From contig VHCI01000024.1 in NCBI GenBank assembly GCA_016871775.1, positions 1 to 34,474 of the forward strand: a DNA stretch of 34,474 nucleotides. The letters run 5' to 3'. The position numbers were made by a program, and so were the translations under genes. Within the stretch, counting starts at the first letter, position 1. Each line of letters opens with the position of its first letter. The notes below the pieces were generated by a model. That model did no database searches and was not told where the DNA came from. It saw only the letters and a program-made list of their open reading frames with translations. Positions 26,449 through 34,474 of the stretch are shown here, piece by piece. Source of the DNA: Verrucomicrobiota bacterium. GTDB lineage: Bacteria; Verrucomicrobiota; Verrucomicrobiia; Opitutales; Opitutaceae.

Positions 26449-29322
26449 ATGCACGCTGCCACGCACATCCACATCAAGGGAGCCCGCGAGCACAACCTGC
26501 GGAACCTCGAGGTGCGGCTGACCCGCGGGAAACTCATCGTGATCACGGGCCCGAGTGGCTCGGGCAAGTCTTCGCTCGCTTTCGACACCCTTTATGCGGA
26601 GGGCTACCGGAAATACATCGAGTCGCTCAGCGCCGCGGCCCGCGCCGCGCTCGACCAGTTAAAGCGCCCCGAGGTCGACTTCATCCATGGGCTCTCGCCC
26701 GTGCTCGCGATCGAGCAGCGCACCGGCGTCGGCGGACCCCGCACCACCATCGCCACCGCCACTGAGATCGCCGATTACGCGCAACTGCTCTGGTCGCTCG
26801 CTGGCGAGCAGCGTTGTCCGGCCGATGGCGGACGCGTGCTGCAACGCTCCCTCGACGACAACGTGCAGCACGTGCTCACGGCCTGCGCGGGCGAGCGGGT
26901 CCTCGTGCTCGCCCCCTGCCTCCGCGCCCGTCCCAGCGTCCTCCGCGACGAACTCCCGCGCCTGCGGCAACGGGGTTTCCAGCGCGTCCGGATCGCGGGC
27001 GAGGTCAAGTCGCTCGACGATCCCGGGCTGATTCCGGCCGGTTCCGGTACCCGGCAGCTCGAGGTGGAGTTGGTGGTCGACCGGCTCGTCGCCACGGCGG
27101 AGCAGCGCAGCCGACTGGCGGACTCCCTCGAACTCGCATTCCGGGAAGGCCGGGACCGGGCGATGGTCCTCGCGCAACCAGAGGCCGACGCGCCCTGGCG
27201 CGAGGTGCCGCTGAGCCAGTCGCTCGCCTGCGAGACCTGCGGCGCAGTCTTCCCCCGGCTGACCACCCGGCACTTCTCCTTCAGCCACCGCGACGGCGCC
27301 TGCCCCGAGTGCGACGGCATCGGGCGCCGGCTGCGGTTCGCCCCGGAACTGCTGGTACCGGACCCCGCCAAATCTGTCGACGGCGGCGCGATCAAGGCGT
27401 GGCGCATTGGCGGCAAGAATCTGATCATCCGCCACAACGCGCTCCTCCGCCAGTTGGCGGAGCAGATCCCGTTTGATGCAGACCAGCCGTGGGCGGAGCT
27501 GCCCGCTGAGGTGCGCCGGACCTTGTTGGACGGCGCCGGCGAGCGCCAGTTCGCCTTTAAGCTCCGGCGGATGCGCGAGGCGCGCGCGATGCCGTTCCCC
27601 GGCGTGATCGCCGACCTCGAGCAGAGTTTCCGCGAGACGGACAGCGACGGCTTCCGCGCCCGCCTCGCGACCTATATGGTCAGCGGCGAATGCCCCTCCT
27701 GCCGCGGGGCCCGCCTCAACCCGCGCAGCGCCGCCGTGCGCCTCGGCGGGCTGTCTTTCCCCGAGTTCATGCGCCTCGACGTAGCCGCCGCGGCGGCTGC
27801 GGCCGAAGCCCTTGCGTCCGGACCCGCGGCGGATCCCACCCTCAAGGAGGTCATCGGCGGGGTGCGCGAGCGGCTCCGCTTCCTGCTCGAGACGGGCCTC
27901 GGCTACCTGACGCTCGACCGCGACTACGCCACGCTTTCCGGCGGCGAGGCCCAGCGGGTGCGCCTCGCAACCCAGCTCGGGATGGGCCTGATGGGGGTGA
28001 TCTACGTCCTCGACGAACCCAGCATCGGCCTCCACCCCCACGACAACCAGAAGCTTCTCGACACTCTCACCGCCCTGCGCGACCGGGGGAACACCGTCGT
28101 CGTGGTGGAGCACGACGAGGACACGATGCGCCTCGCCGACGAGTTGCTCGAGCTCGGCCCTGGCGCGGGGGTCGAGGGTGGACAGCTCCTGTTCCAGGGC
28201 AGCCCGGCGGACTGCCAACGCCGCCCCGCGCGGGAATCCCTCACCGGCGCCTACCTCGGCCGGCGCCTGCAGGTCACCCGGGAGGCCGCACCCAAGGCCC
28301 CGGATGGCGCCTGGCTTTCCGTGCGCGGGGCGCGGGCCAACAACCTCAAGGAGATCGACGCCCGCTTTCCCGTGGGCCTGCTAACCTGCGTCACCGGCGT
28401 CAGCGGCTCCGGCAAGAGCACCCTCGTGCTCGACATTCTCGCCGCGGAGGCCGCCCGGCGGCTCAACGGCGCGCGGACCATTCCCGGCGCACATCGGCGG
28501 ATCGAGAACCTCGAGTTCTTCGAGAAGCTCGTGCAGGTGGACCAGGAACCCATCGGCCGTAGTCCCCGCTCTAACCCGGCGAGCTACGTTGACCTCCTCC
28601 CGCTCCTGCGCGACCTCTACGCCCAGCTTCCGCTGGCGCGCGTGCGGGGCTACCGCGCGAGCCGCTTTTCCTTCAACGTCCGCGGCGGCCGCTGTGAGCG
28701 CTGCCAGGGCGACGGTGCCATCCAGCTGGATATGCAGTTCATGCCGGACGCCTTTGCCCCCTGCCCGAGTTGCGGGGGCCAGCGGTTCAACCGCGAGACC
28801 CTCGAGGTGCTGTTCCACGGCCACTCGATCGCGGACGTGCTCAACCTTTCGGTGAGGGAGGCGCTCAAGCTCTTCCGCCACGTGTCCCGAGTGGTCGACA
28901 AGTTGGCCACCCTTGATGCTGTCGGCCTCGGTTATCTCGCCCTCGGGCAATCCGCCACGACTCTGTCAGGCGGGGAGGCGCAGCGCATCAAACTGGCGCT
29001 TGAGCTCAGCCGGCGCCAGCAGGGTGCCTCCCTGTACATCCTCGACGAACCGACTACCGGGCTCCACTGGACCGACATCCAGCGGCTGATGGATCTGCTC
29101 TTCCGCCTGCGGGACGCGGGCAACACGGTCATCGTGATCGAGCACAATCTCGACGTGATCCACCTCGCGGACTGGCTCATCGACCTTGGCCCGGGAGGTG
29201 GTTCCGGGGGTGGGCATCTGGTCTACGCGGGGGATCGCGGCGGGATCGAGGCCTGTAGCGAATCACTCACGGGCCGAGCCCTCCGCCGGTGGCGGGAGGC
29301 GGTTCCGTCCGCCCGAGCCTGA
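26449..29322 (+). CDS. uvrA: UvrA-type excinuclease ABC ATPase subunit, possibly a paralogue
   Basis: UvrA finds DNA damage and loads UvrB in nucleotide excision repair. The 957-residue chain has two ABC modules. The Walker A motifs are GPSGSGKSS (34-42) and GVSGSGKST (650-658). The signatures are [12 protein letters not shown] (497-508) and [12 protein letters not shown] (839-850), and the Walker B segments end in [10 protein letters not shown] and [10 protein letters not shown]. Zinc ligands are CETC/CPEC (261-264, 285-288) and CERC/CPSC (749-752, 772-775). A UvrB-binding-domain-like stretch is present at about 120-255. The region after the first Walker A differs from classical UvrA, however: AARAAL replaces YARQFL, and [11 protein letters not shown] (93-103) replaces SHNPRSTVGT. 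It may be the main UvrA of this lineage or a second copy. Confidence 0.93.
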   Translation: MHAATHIHIKGAREHNLRNLEVRLTRGKLIVITGPSGSGKSSLAFDTLYAEGYRKYIESLSAAARAALDQLKRPEVDFIHGLSPVLAIEQRTGVGGPRTTIATATEIADYAQLLWSLAGEQRCPADGGRVLQRSLDDNVQHVLTACAGERVLVLAPCLRARPSVLRDELPRLRQRGFQRVRIAGEVKSLDDPGLIPAGSGTRQLEVELVVDRLVATAEQRSRLADSLELAFREGRDRAMVLAQPEADAPWREVPLSQSLACETCGAVFPRLTTRHFSFSHRDGACPECDGIGRRLRFAPELLVPDPAKSVDGGAIKAWRIGGKNLIIRHNALLRQLAEQIPFDADQPWAELPAEVRRTLLDGAGERQFAFKLRRMREARAMPFPGVIADLEQSFRETDSDGFRARLATYMVSGECPSCRGARLNPRSAAVRLGGLSFPEFMRLDVAAAAAAAEALASGPAADPTLKEVIGGVRERLRFLLETGLGYLTLDRDYATLSGGEAQRVRLATQLGMGLMGVIYVLDEPSIGLHPHDNQKLLDTLTALRDRGNTVVVVEHDEDTMRLADELLELGPGAGVEGGQLLFQGSPADCQRRPARESLTGAYLGRRLQVTREAAPKAPDGAWLSVRGARANNLKEIDARFPVGLLTCVTGVSGSGKSTLVLDILAAEAARRLNGARTIPGAHRRIENLEFFEKLVQVDQEPIGRSPRSNPASYVDLLPLLRDLYAQLPLARVRGYRASRFSFNVRGGRCERCQGDGAIQLDMQFMPDAFAPCPSCGGQRFNRETLEVLFHGHSIADVLNLSVREALKLFRHVSRVVDKLATLDAVGLGYLALGQSATTLSGGEAQRIKLALELSRRQQGASLYILDEPTTGLHWTDIQRLMDLLFRLRDAGNTVIVIEHNLDVIHLADWLIDLGPGGGSGGGHLVYAGDRGGIEACSESLTGRALRRWREAVPSARA

Positions 29323-29374
29323 GCCGGGGTCGGGTCCGGCCGGCGGTCGCTCGACTTCGGGGCACGAGAAGAGT

Positions 29375-29405
29375 CCGGCGCCGCGGGTCGGCCCCGCGGC
29401 GCCGG
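29375..29405. terminator. Hairpin between convergent uvrA and EF-hand gene
   Basis: A perfect 13-base inverted repeat (CCGGCGCCGCGGG / CCCGCGGCGCCGG) with a 5-base loop lies 53 bases past the uvrA stop and 6 bases past the stop of the convergent EF-hand gene. There is no T-run on either side, so it would be a strong but non-canonical bidirectional terminator or a 3'-end stabilising hairpin. Confidence 0.55.
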
Positions 29406-29411
29406 GGGTGT

Positions 29412-29705
29412 TCAGTTGGCCTCGGGGGTGCGCTTCTGGCGCGCGCCCTTCCGCGGGGCCACGGCGGCGTACTCGTCGCTCGCGAGGGCACCGTCCTGGT
29501 TCTTGTCCAGTTCCTTGAACCGGGTCTTGGCGGCGGCCGCGGACAGCGTGCCCTTCATCGCGGTGGCGAACTCCCGCGACGTCACCTTGCCGTCGCTGTT
29601 GGCGTCGGCGGTGGCGAATGGCGGCGGGGTGGGGGCGCTGGCGGCCGCGCGGACGGTGCCGGCGGCGAGCAGGAGGGCCAAGAGGGCGGGGAGCATCGGG
29701 ATCAT
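29412..29705 (-). CDS. Secreted EF-hand calcium-binding protein
   Basis: This 97-residue protein has a Sec signal peptide (MIPMLPALLALLLAAGTVRA) and two EF-hand loops. Loop one starts at Asp34 (DANSDGKVTSRE) and loop two at Asp67 (DKNQDGALASDE). Both carry acidic or Asn ligands at positions 1, 3 and 5 and Glu at position 12, so calcium binding is likely. A basic tail (RKGARQKR) follows. The ATG at 29705 was chosen for the clean signal peptide; in-frame ATGs at 29735 and 29795 would add polar residues before it. The role is unknown. It is divergent from the secreted rhodanese gene across 163 bases. Confidence 0.85.
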   Translation of the reverse strand: MIPMLPALLALLLAAGTVRAAASAPTPPPFATADANSDGKVTSREFATAMKGTLSAAAAKTRFKELDKNQDGALASDEYAAVAPRKGARQKRTPEAN

Positions 29706-29868
29706 CGGGTTATTTTCTCTTTCAGGTTTGGCCATCGGCCGGGATGGCCGGTTGGGCGGGACGGAGGCTGGGGGCCGCGGCCGGCTCGCCGCCATCCGCG
29801 CTTGTCCCGGAAATTGAGGTCATCGCGATCCGCTTGCGCGCCGGCGGCTTACCCCTAAGGTCCCTTCG

Positions 29869-30258
29869 ATGAAACTCGTAACCCTGCTCTGCTGCCTCCT
29901 CGGCCTCGCCGCCACGGCGTGGGCCGCTTCGTCCAAGGTCCCCGCCATTTCCCATGCGGACCTGTCCGCGGCCATCGCCGCCAAATCGGTCACGATCCTC
30001 GACGTGAACGGGACCAGATCCTTCAAGGAGGCCCGAATCCCCGGGGCGCTGGACTACGCCGCGCAGAAGGCCCAGCTGGCGGCGCTGCTGCCGAAGGACA
30101 AGAATGCGCTGGTCGTGGCGTACTGCGGGAATGAGCGGTGCTCTGCCTACCTCTCGGCGGCGACCGCCGCGCAGCAGTTGGGGTACACGAACGTGCGCCA
30201 TTACGCGCCGGGCATCGACGGTTGGAAGCAGAGCGGCTCGAAGCTGGACCGCGGCTGA
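29869..30258 (+). CDS. Periplasmic rhodanese-like protein
   Basis: This 129-residue protein has a signal peptide (MKLVTLLCCLLGLAATAWA) and a single rhodanese domain. The catalytic loop is VVAYCGNERCSAY, with Cys86 as the expected active-site cysteine and Cys91 five residues on. The CDC25-type features LDVNGTRSFKEARIPGA and NVRHYAPGIDGWK frame it. The usual Arg and His of LDVR...GHIPGA are Asn and Arg here, so activity may be altered. It could handle sulfane sulfur or thiols in the periplasm. It is closed off from the downstream operon by a terminator-like hairpin. Confidence 0.88.
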   Translation: MKLVTLLCCLLGLAATAWAASSKVPAISHADLSAAIAAKSVTILDVNGTRSFKEARIPGALDYAAQKAQLAALLPKDKNALVVAYCGNERCSAYLSAATAAQQLGYTNVRHYAPGIDGWKQSGSKLDRG

Positions 30259-30279
30259 TCCCGCCACGGTTTTTTTCCC

Positions 30280-30311
30280 GGGCGGTCTCTCTGCGGGGGG
30301 CCGCCCTTTTT
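30280..30311 (+). terminator. Intrinsic terminator after the rhodanese gene
   Basis: GGGCGG (30280-30285) can pair with CCGCCC (30301-30306), or more locally GCGG with CCGC across a GGGG loop, followed by TTTTT (30307-30311). It lies 21 bases past the rhodanese stop and upstream of the glycolipid operon. Confidence 0.6.
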
Positions 30312-30321
30312 GTTGTCCACG

Positions 30322-30350
30322 TTGGCGGCGCATCTTCGCGCAATTGTAAC
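30322..30350 (+). promoter_or_regulatory. Possible sigma70-type promoter of the glycolipid operon
   Basis: TTGGCG (30322-30327), a 17-base spacer and TGTAAC (30345-30350) each match four of six consensus bases. The pair sits between the terminator and the GTG start at 30403. I see no obvious Pho-box repeat (CTGTCAT type) in this 145-base gap. This is a weak prediction by eye. Confidence 0.3.
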
Positions 30351-30402
30351 CGCAGCGCCACGGTTTCGCGACACGGGGTCCTCACGTTCGCGTCGCGCAA
30401 TC

Positions 30403-31557
30403 GTGAATCTCGCCCTCGTCACCGAAACCTTTCCGCCGGAGGTTAATGGCGTCGCGATGACGTTCGGGGTGATCGCGCGGGAGCTGGGCCGGCGGGGTCA
30501 CGGGTTGACGGTGTACCGGCCGCGCCGGGCCGATCTCGCCCCGTTGCCCGCGTCGTCCGACTACGCGGTGGTTCCCCTCCCGGGCTTCGCGGTTCCGGGC
30601 TACCCGCTGATCCGGCTCGGGCTGCCCGCGGGCGGCCGGCTGCGCGCCGCGTGGACGCGTGCCCGACCTGATCTGGTGCACGTCGCCACCGAGGGCCCCC
30701 TCGGCGCCTCGGCGGTGGCGGCGGCCCGCTCGCTTGGCATCCCGGTGACCTCGAGTTTCCACACCAACTTCCACGCCTACACCCGCCATTACGGCGCCGG
30801 CCCGCTCCGGGGTCTCGTGCTCGCGTGGCTCCGGCGACTGCACAACCGCACCCGCCGGACCTTCGCGCCGACCCGCGAGCTGATCGCGGAGCTGGGCGGC
30901 GCCGGTTTCCGCGACCTGGCGCTGATGTCGCGCGGCGTCGACACGCTCTGCTTCCACCCGCTGCGGCGGTCCGCGGACCTGCGCCGCGCCTGGAGGGCGG
31001 ACGACGAGCATCCCGTCGTGCTCCACGTCGGCCGGATGGCGCCGGAGAAGGACTACGACCTCCTCTTCCGCTGCTACGCCGCGATGCGCGCGGTCAATCC
31101 GGGATTGCGCTTCGTGCTGGCGGGGGAAGGCCCCCTGCGCGCGGGGCTGGAGCGGGCGCATCCCGAGTGCCACTTCGCGGGCTTCCTCTCCCGGCCGGAG
31201 ATCGGCGCCTACTACGCCTCCGCCGACATCTACATCCACGCGAGCCGCACGGAGACCTTCGGCAACGTGCTCACCGAGGCGATGGCCAGCGGGCTCGCCG
31301 TGGCGGGCTTCGACTACGCGGCCGCGCGGCAGTTCGCCCGGCACGGCGAGAGCGGACTGCTGGCCCCGTTGGACGCCCCGGAGGCCCTGGTCGCGGCGGC
31401 TGAGCTGCTGGCCGGGGATCCCTTCCTCCGCGCGCAACTGGGCCGGGCGGCCCGCCGTGCGGTGGATGAACACTCCTGGGAGCGGGTGATCGGGGATTTT
31501 GAGCGGGACCTGCTGCAGGCCGCGGGCCCGCTGCCCGCGGGGGGAGGTGCGGGATGA
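30403..31557 (+). CDS. GT4-family glycosyltransferase (first gene of glycolipid operon)
   Basis: This 384-residue GT-B glycosyltransferase has the N-terminal acceptor fold NLALVTETFPPEVNGVA and the SSFHTNFHAYTRHYG segment. The C-terminal donor-binding domain has LHVGRMAPEKDYDLL and an EX7E-type motif in ETFGNVLTEAMASG. This is the subgroup often annotated as alpha-mannosyl- or alpha-glycosyl-diacylglycerol transferases (MgtA-like), and the donor sugar cannot be told. GTG at 30403 is preferred because homology begins at once; an in-frame ATG at 30310 would start inside the terminator. Its TGA overlaps the next ATG (ATGA at 31554), so the operon is translationally coupled. Confidence 0.9.
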   Translation: MNLALVTETFPPEVNGVAMTFGVIARELGRRGHGLTVYRPRRADLAPLPASSDYAVVPLPGFAVPGYPLIRLGLPAGGRLRAAWTRARPDLVHVATEGPLGASAVAAARSLGIPVTSSFHTNFHAYTRHYGAGPLRGLVLAWLRRLHNRTRRTFAPTRELIAELGGAGFRDLALMSRGVDTLCFHPLRRSADLRRAWRADDEHPVVLHVGRMAPEKDYDLLFRCYAAMRAVNPGLRFVLAGEGPLRAGLERAHPECHFAGFLSRPEIGAYYASADIYIHASRTETFGNVLTEAMASGLAVAGFDYAAARQFARHGESGLLAPLDAPEALVAAAELLAGDPFLRAQLGRAARRAVDEHSWERVIGDFERDLLQAAGPLPAGGGAG

Positions 31558-32690
31558 ACCGGAGGCTGCTGATACTCACGGCGGGCTTTGGCGAAGGTCA
31601 CAATGCCGCGGCCCGGGCCTTAGCCCAGACGTGGGACGAGCGGGAGGGGGAAGGGGCGGCGGTGGTGGCCGATCCCTTCGCCGAGGCCCATCCCGCGAGC
31701 AACACCTTCCTGCGTTGGGCCTACCTGGGCGCGATCAACCGGCTACCCTGGGCGTGGCGGGCGCTCTACGGCTGGATGGACCGGTCCCGGCTGCTGCCGC
31801 GGCTGCTCGGCCGGCTTCCTGGGGACACCCAGTCGATGATTCGACTGCTCGAACGCCACCGGCCCCTCGCCGTCGTCTCCACGTTTCCCGGGCACAACTT
31901 CACGCTCCGCGAGATCGGCCGGCGCGGCGGCGCAGTGCCCCCACGTTTCACGGTGGTGACCGACTCCATCAGCCTAAATTCACTCTGGTGGACCGGTGAC
32001 TCCGCCGCGTGGTTCGTGCCCAACGAGGACTCAGCCGCCGTGCTGCGGACGGCCGGGGTTGACCGCGGGCGCATCGATGTGACCGGTTTCCCCGTACCCC
32101 CGGTCTTCGCTCGCCTCGGCGGCACCGTCGCCCCGCCGGCGTTGTCCGGGGGAAATCGGCCCCGGATCCTAGTGATGATCCATTCCGGCCGGCGTGGGGC
32201 CGAGGGCACGGCGCGGCTGCTGCTCCGGGAGTTGGGCTGGGATCTCACCTTTGCGGTGGGGCGCGACGAGGGCCTCCGCCGCCGGCTCACGGCGCTGGCG
32301 GCGGATCGTACTGGCGTCACGGTGCTGGGTTGGACGCGCGAGATCCCGCGGTTGCTCCTGACGCACCACGTGGTGGTGAGCAAGGCGGGCGGGGCCACGA
32401 CGCAGGAGGCGCTCGCCGCGGGCTGCCCGATGATCGTCAGCCAGATCGTGCCCGGGCAGGAGGAGGGCAACTACGAGTTGCTGCGCCGCCACGGGATCGG
32501 AACCTTGGCGACGGAACCGACCGCGTTGGTGGCGGCTTTGCGGGAGGCCTTTGCCCGTGACGGAGAGGGTTGGGCGCAGTGGCGGGCGGGGGTGGCGGGG
32601 CTGCGCCGTCCCCACGCCGCAGCGGAAATTCTGGATCGGGTGGAGGCGCGCGTCCGCGGGGAGCAGGACGTGGTGGGGGCAGCCCGATGA
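31554..32690 (+). CDS. MGDG-synthase/UgtP-like GT28 glycosyltransferase
   Basis: This 378-residue protein matches the monogalactosyldiacylglycerol synthase / processive diacylglycerol glucosyltransferase family related to MurG. The diagnostic N-terminal loop is GFGEGHNAAARAL (residues 11-23). The C-terminal donor site reads VVSKAGGATTQEALAAGCP and is followed by PGQEEGNYELL. Such enzymes add a hexose from a UDP-sugar to diacylglycerol at the inner membrane face. The ATG overlaps the preceding stop, and the TGA overlaps the next ATG at 32687. Placed next to a GT4 enzyme, a lipid kinase and a phosphoesterase, it points to membrane glycolipid synthesis. Confidence 0.9.
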   Translation: MNRRLLILTAGFGEGHNAAARALAQTWDEREGEGAAVVADPFAEAHPASNTFLRWAYLGAINRLPWAWRALYGWMDRSRLLPRLLGRLPGDTQSMIRLLERHRPLAVVSTFPGHNFTLREIGRRGGAVPPRFTVVTDSISLNSLWWTGDSAAWFVPNEDSAAVLRTAGVDRGRIDVTGFPVPPVFARLGGTVAPPALSGGNRPRILVMIHSGRRGAEGTARLLLRELGWDLTFAVGRDEGLRRRLTALAADRTGVTVLGWTREIPRLLLTHHVVVSKAGGATTQEALAAGCPMIVSQIVPGQEEGNYELLRRHGIGTLATEPTALVAALREAFARDGEGWAQWRAGVAGLRRPHAAAEILDRVEARVRGEQDVVGAAR

Positions 32691-33634
32691 GAACGGTCTT
32701 CATCCTCAACCCGCACGCCGGGCACAACCGGCGGCGTCCCGAGCTGCGGCAGCAGTTGCGGGAATTCGCCACCGCCTGTCCAAGCGAGGCGGTCGTGGAG
32801 GTGACGGAGGGTCCGGGGCACGCCCGGGAGCTGGCGACAGCGGCGGTGCAGGCCGGAGCGGAGGTCGTCGCGGCGGTCGGGGGCGACGGGACGATGAACG
32901 AGGTTGCGCAGGGCCTGCTGGGTGCGCCCGCGGCGCTGGCCCTCGTGCCCTGTGGCTCGGGCAACGGGTTGGCCCTGCACCTGCGGATCCCGCGGTCCCT
33001 CACTGGCGCGCTGCGGCTCGCGGCCGATCCGGACGCCGCCGTGCGTGAGATCGATTCCGGGGAGGTGGCGGGGCTGCCGTTCTTCAATGCGATGGGCATC
33101 GGCCTGGATGCGGAGATCAGCCGCCGCTTCAACCGCCTCACCCGCCGCGGCCTGCCCGCGTACCTCCGCGCGGGCTGGGGTGCCTGGCAGGAACGCCGGC
33201 CAGTGCAGTGCACGCTGGAGGTCGGGTCGGAGCGGCGCGCACTCTCGGCGCTGCTGGTCTCGGTGCTTAATTCCGACCAGTACGGCAACCACGCGCGCGT
33301 CGCGCCCGGGGCGGAGGTCGACGACGGGGAGCTCGATTTAGTGGCGGTGACCGCCACCGGTCTCCTCCGTGTGGCCCGGCTGATGCCACACCTTTTCCTG
33401 GGCTCGCTCGACTCCTCCGTCCCCGGCCTGCTGCGCCGTTCCGCGCGTCGCTTCGCGCTGGTGCGGCCCGCGCCCGGTCCGCTGCACACGGACGGCGAGG
33501 TGCATCCCGGCCCCGCGCGGCTCGAGGTCGTCATCCGCCCCCGCAGCCTGCGCGTGCTCGTGCCCGGCGTGCCCGGGCGCCTCGCCGCGCCCATCGACCA
33601 GGCGGCCCGCTCCTTCGCCCTGCTGATCCCATGA
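32687..33634 (+). CDS. Diacylglycerol-kinase-family (DagK/YegS-like) lipid kinase
   Basis: This 315-residue protein has the DAGK catalytic fold: FILNPHAGHN at the N-terminus, the nucleotide-binding GGDGTMNEVAQGL (Gly65 onward) and PCGSGNGLALHL (about 88-99). The C-terminal beta-sandwich contains NAMGIGLDAEI and LVSVLNSDQYGNH. It should phosphorylate diacylglycerol or a related lipid with ATP. The ATG at 32687 gives the canonical start; the long upstream in-frame extension would overlap the previous gene and is low-complexity. It is coupled by ATGA overlaps on both sides. Together with a glycolipid synthase it could return surplus diacylglycerol to phosphatidate. Confidence 0.93.
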   Translation: MRTVFILNPHAGHNRRRPELRQQLREFATACPSEAVVEVTEGPGHARELATAAVQAGAEVVAAVGGDGTMNEVAQGLLGAPAALALVPCGSGNGLALHLRIPRSLTGALRLAADPDAAVREIDSGEVAGLPFFNAMGIGLDAEISRRFNRLTRRGLPAYLRAGWGAWQERRPVQCTLEVGSERRALSALLVSVLNSDQYGNHARVAPGAEVDDGELDLVAVTATGLLRVARLMPHLFLGSLDSSVPGLLRRSARRFALVRPAPGPLHTDGEVHPGPARLEVVIRPRSLRVLVPGVPGRLAAPIDQAARSFALLIP

Positions 33635-34431
33635 AGCTCAACGTCCGCACCGTGATCCTCTCGGACCTGCACCTGGGCACGACCGACTCCAAGGTCGAGG
33701 AGGTGAATCATTTCCTGCGCCACATCCACTGCGCAAAGCTCATCCTCAACGGGGACATTATCGACGGCTGGCAGCTGCGCCGCGGCGGGCGCTGGACCAA
33801 GGCGCACACCCGCTTCGTGCGGATCGTCCTCAAGAAGCTGGAGAAGCGCGACACGCAGGTCATCTACCTGCGCGGCAACCACGACGATGTCCTCGCCTCC
33901 TTCCTGCCGCTGGAGTTCGAGGGGCTCGCCGTGGTCGAGGAGCACATCCACGAGGCCGCCGGCGGCCGCTACCTGGTCCTGCACGGGGACATCTTCGACA
34001 CAGTGACCAAGAATTTCGTCTTCCTGGCCCATTTGGGCGACTGGGGCTACAGCCTCCTGCTCGGCCTTAACCGCTTGTACAACCGCTGGCGCGCGTGGCG
34101 GGGGCTCGAGTACTGGTCGCTGAGCAAGGCCATCAAGGCGCGGGTGAAGGAGGCGGTGAACCACATCTCTAATTTTGAGCAGCACATCGCCCAGCTCGCG
34201 CGAGAGAGGGGGTGCCAGGGGGTGATGTGCGGCCACATCCACACCGCGGCGGACAAGCGCATCGGGGACATCCATTACCTCAATTCCGGCGACTGGGTGG
34301 AGTCGCTCACCGCGATCGTCGAGCACTGGGACGGCCGTTTCGAGCTGATGGACTTCGCCTCTTTCGTGCGGCGTTTCCCGCTGCCGGATCGTGACGGGGT
34401 CGAGCCCGGGGCGGAGCTCGCCGAGGCCTGA
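33631..34431 (+). CDS. LpxH-superfamily metallophosphoesterase resembling PlcP phospholipase C
   Basis: This 266-residue calcineurin-type phosphoesterase has all metal-binding blocks: SDLHLG (Asp12, His14), GDIIDGW (Asp42), RGNHDD (Asn83, His84), LHGDIFD (His118) and CGHIHT (His202, His204). A C-terminal LNSGDWVESLTAI follows. Family databases tend to label it UDP-2,3-diacylglucosamine diphosphatase. E. coli LpxH, however, has GNRDF and GHTHRP, whereas GNHDD, HGDxFD, GHIH and NSGDWVES are the pattern I recall for Sinorhizobium PlcP, which releases diacylglycerol from phospholipids under phosphate limitation. Both are possible. It is the last gene of the coupled operon, and the 43 bases left in the window contain only a possible inverted repeat. 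Confidence 0.88.
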   Translation: MKLNVRTVILSDLHLGTTDSKVEEVNHFLRHIHCAKLILNGDIIDGWQLRRGGRWTKAHTRFVRIVLKKLEKRDTQVIYLRGNHDDVLASFLPLEFEGLAVVEEHIHEAAGGRYLVLHGDIFDTVTKNFVFLAHLGDWGYSLLLGLNRLYNRWRAWRGLEYWSLSKAIKARVKEAVNHISNFEQHIAQLARERGCQGVMCGHIHTAADKRIGDIHYLNSGDWVESLTAIVEHWDGRFELMDFASFVRRFPLPDRDGVEPGAELAEA

Positions 34432-34474
34432 CCGGCCGGTCCGGGAGCGGGTGACAATTGCGTTACGGCCGGTT

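Noticed and set aside
30258-30403. Search for a Pho-box upstream of the lipid operon
   Set aside because: No CTGTCAT-like direct repeats with the right spacing were found by eye, so phosphate control is not supported from the sequence.
32437-34326. A 629-codon minus-strand open frame opposite the lipid operon
   Set aside because: It spans three well-supported plus-strand genes and has no recognisable domain. It is an antisense shadow.
34431-34473. Inverted repeat ACCGGCCG ... CGGCCGGT after the last stop, a possible terminator
   Set aside because: The loop is 27 bases, each arm is itself nearly palindromic, and the window ends before any T-run could be seen.

Overview
This GC-rich window has the dense gene packing and family content of a Verrucomicrobiota chromosome, most likely a soil or aquatic Opitutaceae-like bacterium. 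This is an inference. It rests on a planctomycete-type cytochrome/DUF1549/DUF1553 protein coupled to a DUF1501 protein, a Tat-exported Gfo/Idh/MocA oxidoreductase next to a HEAT-repeat/F5-8C protein, an Opitutaceae-style TonB receptor, and few clear Shine-Dalgarno sites. I see no rRNA, tRNA, CRISPR array, IS element or phage gene.

Layout. (1) 1-2000, minus strand: the 5' part of a Tat-exported vanadium-haloperoxidase-like gene that runs off the left edge, then an aldo/keto reductase. (2) 2060-4278, plus strand: an APC permease and an M48 lipoprotein metallopeptidase. (3) 4288-4915: a heavily decayed hybrid histidine kinase. (4) 5008-14971, minus strand: a long, tightly spaced gene train, in transcription order Gfo/Idh/MocA oxidoreductase, HEAT/F5-8C protein, YeiH-type exporter, lgt, leuB, alaS and a small gene overlapping the end of alaS. 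(5) 15097-19810, plus strand: a PSCyt1/DUF1549/DUF1553 protein, a DUF1501 protein and TrmO, all joined by 4-nt stop/start overlaps. (6) 19821-26355, minus strand: pyruvate carboxylase, a TonB-dependent receptor with a good intrinsic terminator, and a DCC-family thiol protein. (7) 26449-29322, plus strand: a UvrA-type excinuclease ATPase with an altered first signature region. (8) 29412-30258: divergent small secreted EF-hand and rhodanese proteins. (9) 30403-34431, plus strand: a four-gene operon in which every junction is an ATGA overlap.

The most interesting unit is the last one. It encodes a GT4 glycosyltransferase, an MGDG-synthase/UgtP-like GT28 glycosyltransferase, a diacylglycerol-kinase-family lipid kinase and a metallophosphoesterase. 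The phosphoesterase resembles the phospholipase C PlcP of phosphate-stress lipid remodelling more than classical LpxH. All four activities could meet at diacylglycerol: one makes it from phospholipid, two glycosylate it and one re-phosphorylates it. This suggests a self-contained phospholipid-to-glycolipid exchange module. The function is inferred from family and order only.

The other point of note is the decayed sensor kinase at 4288-4915. Its H-box, hinge helix, N-box, G1 box and the C-terminal end of a receiver domain can all still be read, despite a His-to-Arg change, one frameshift, several stops and a large internal deletion.
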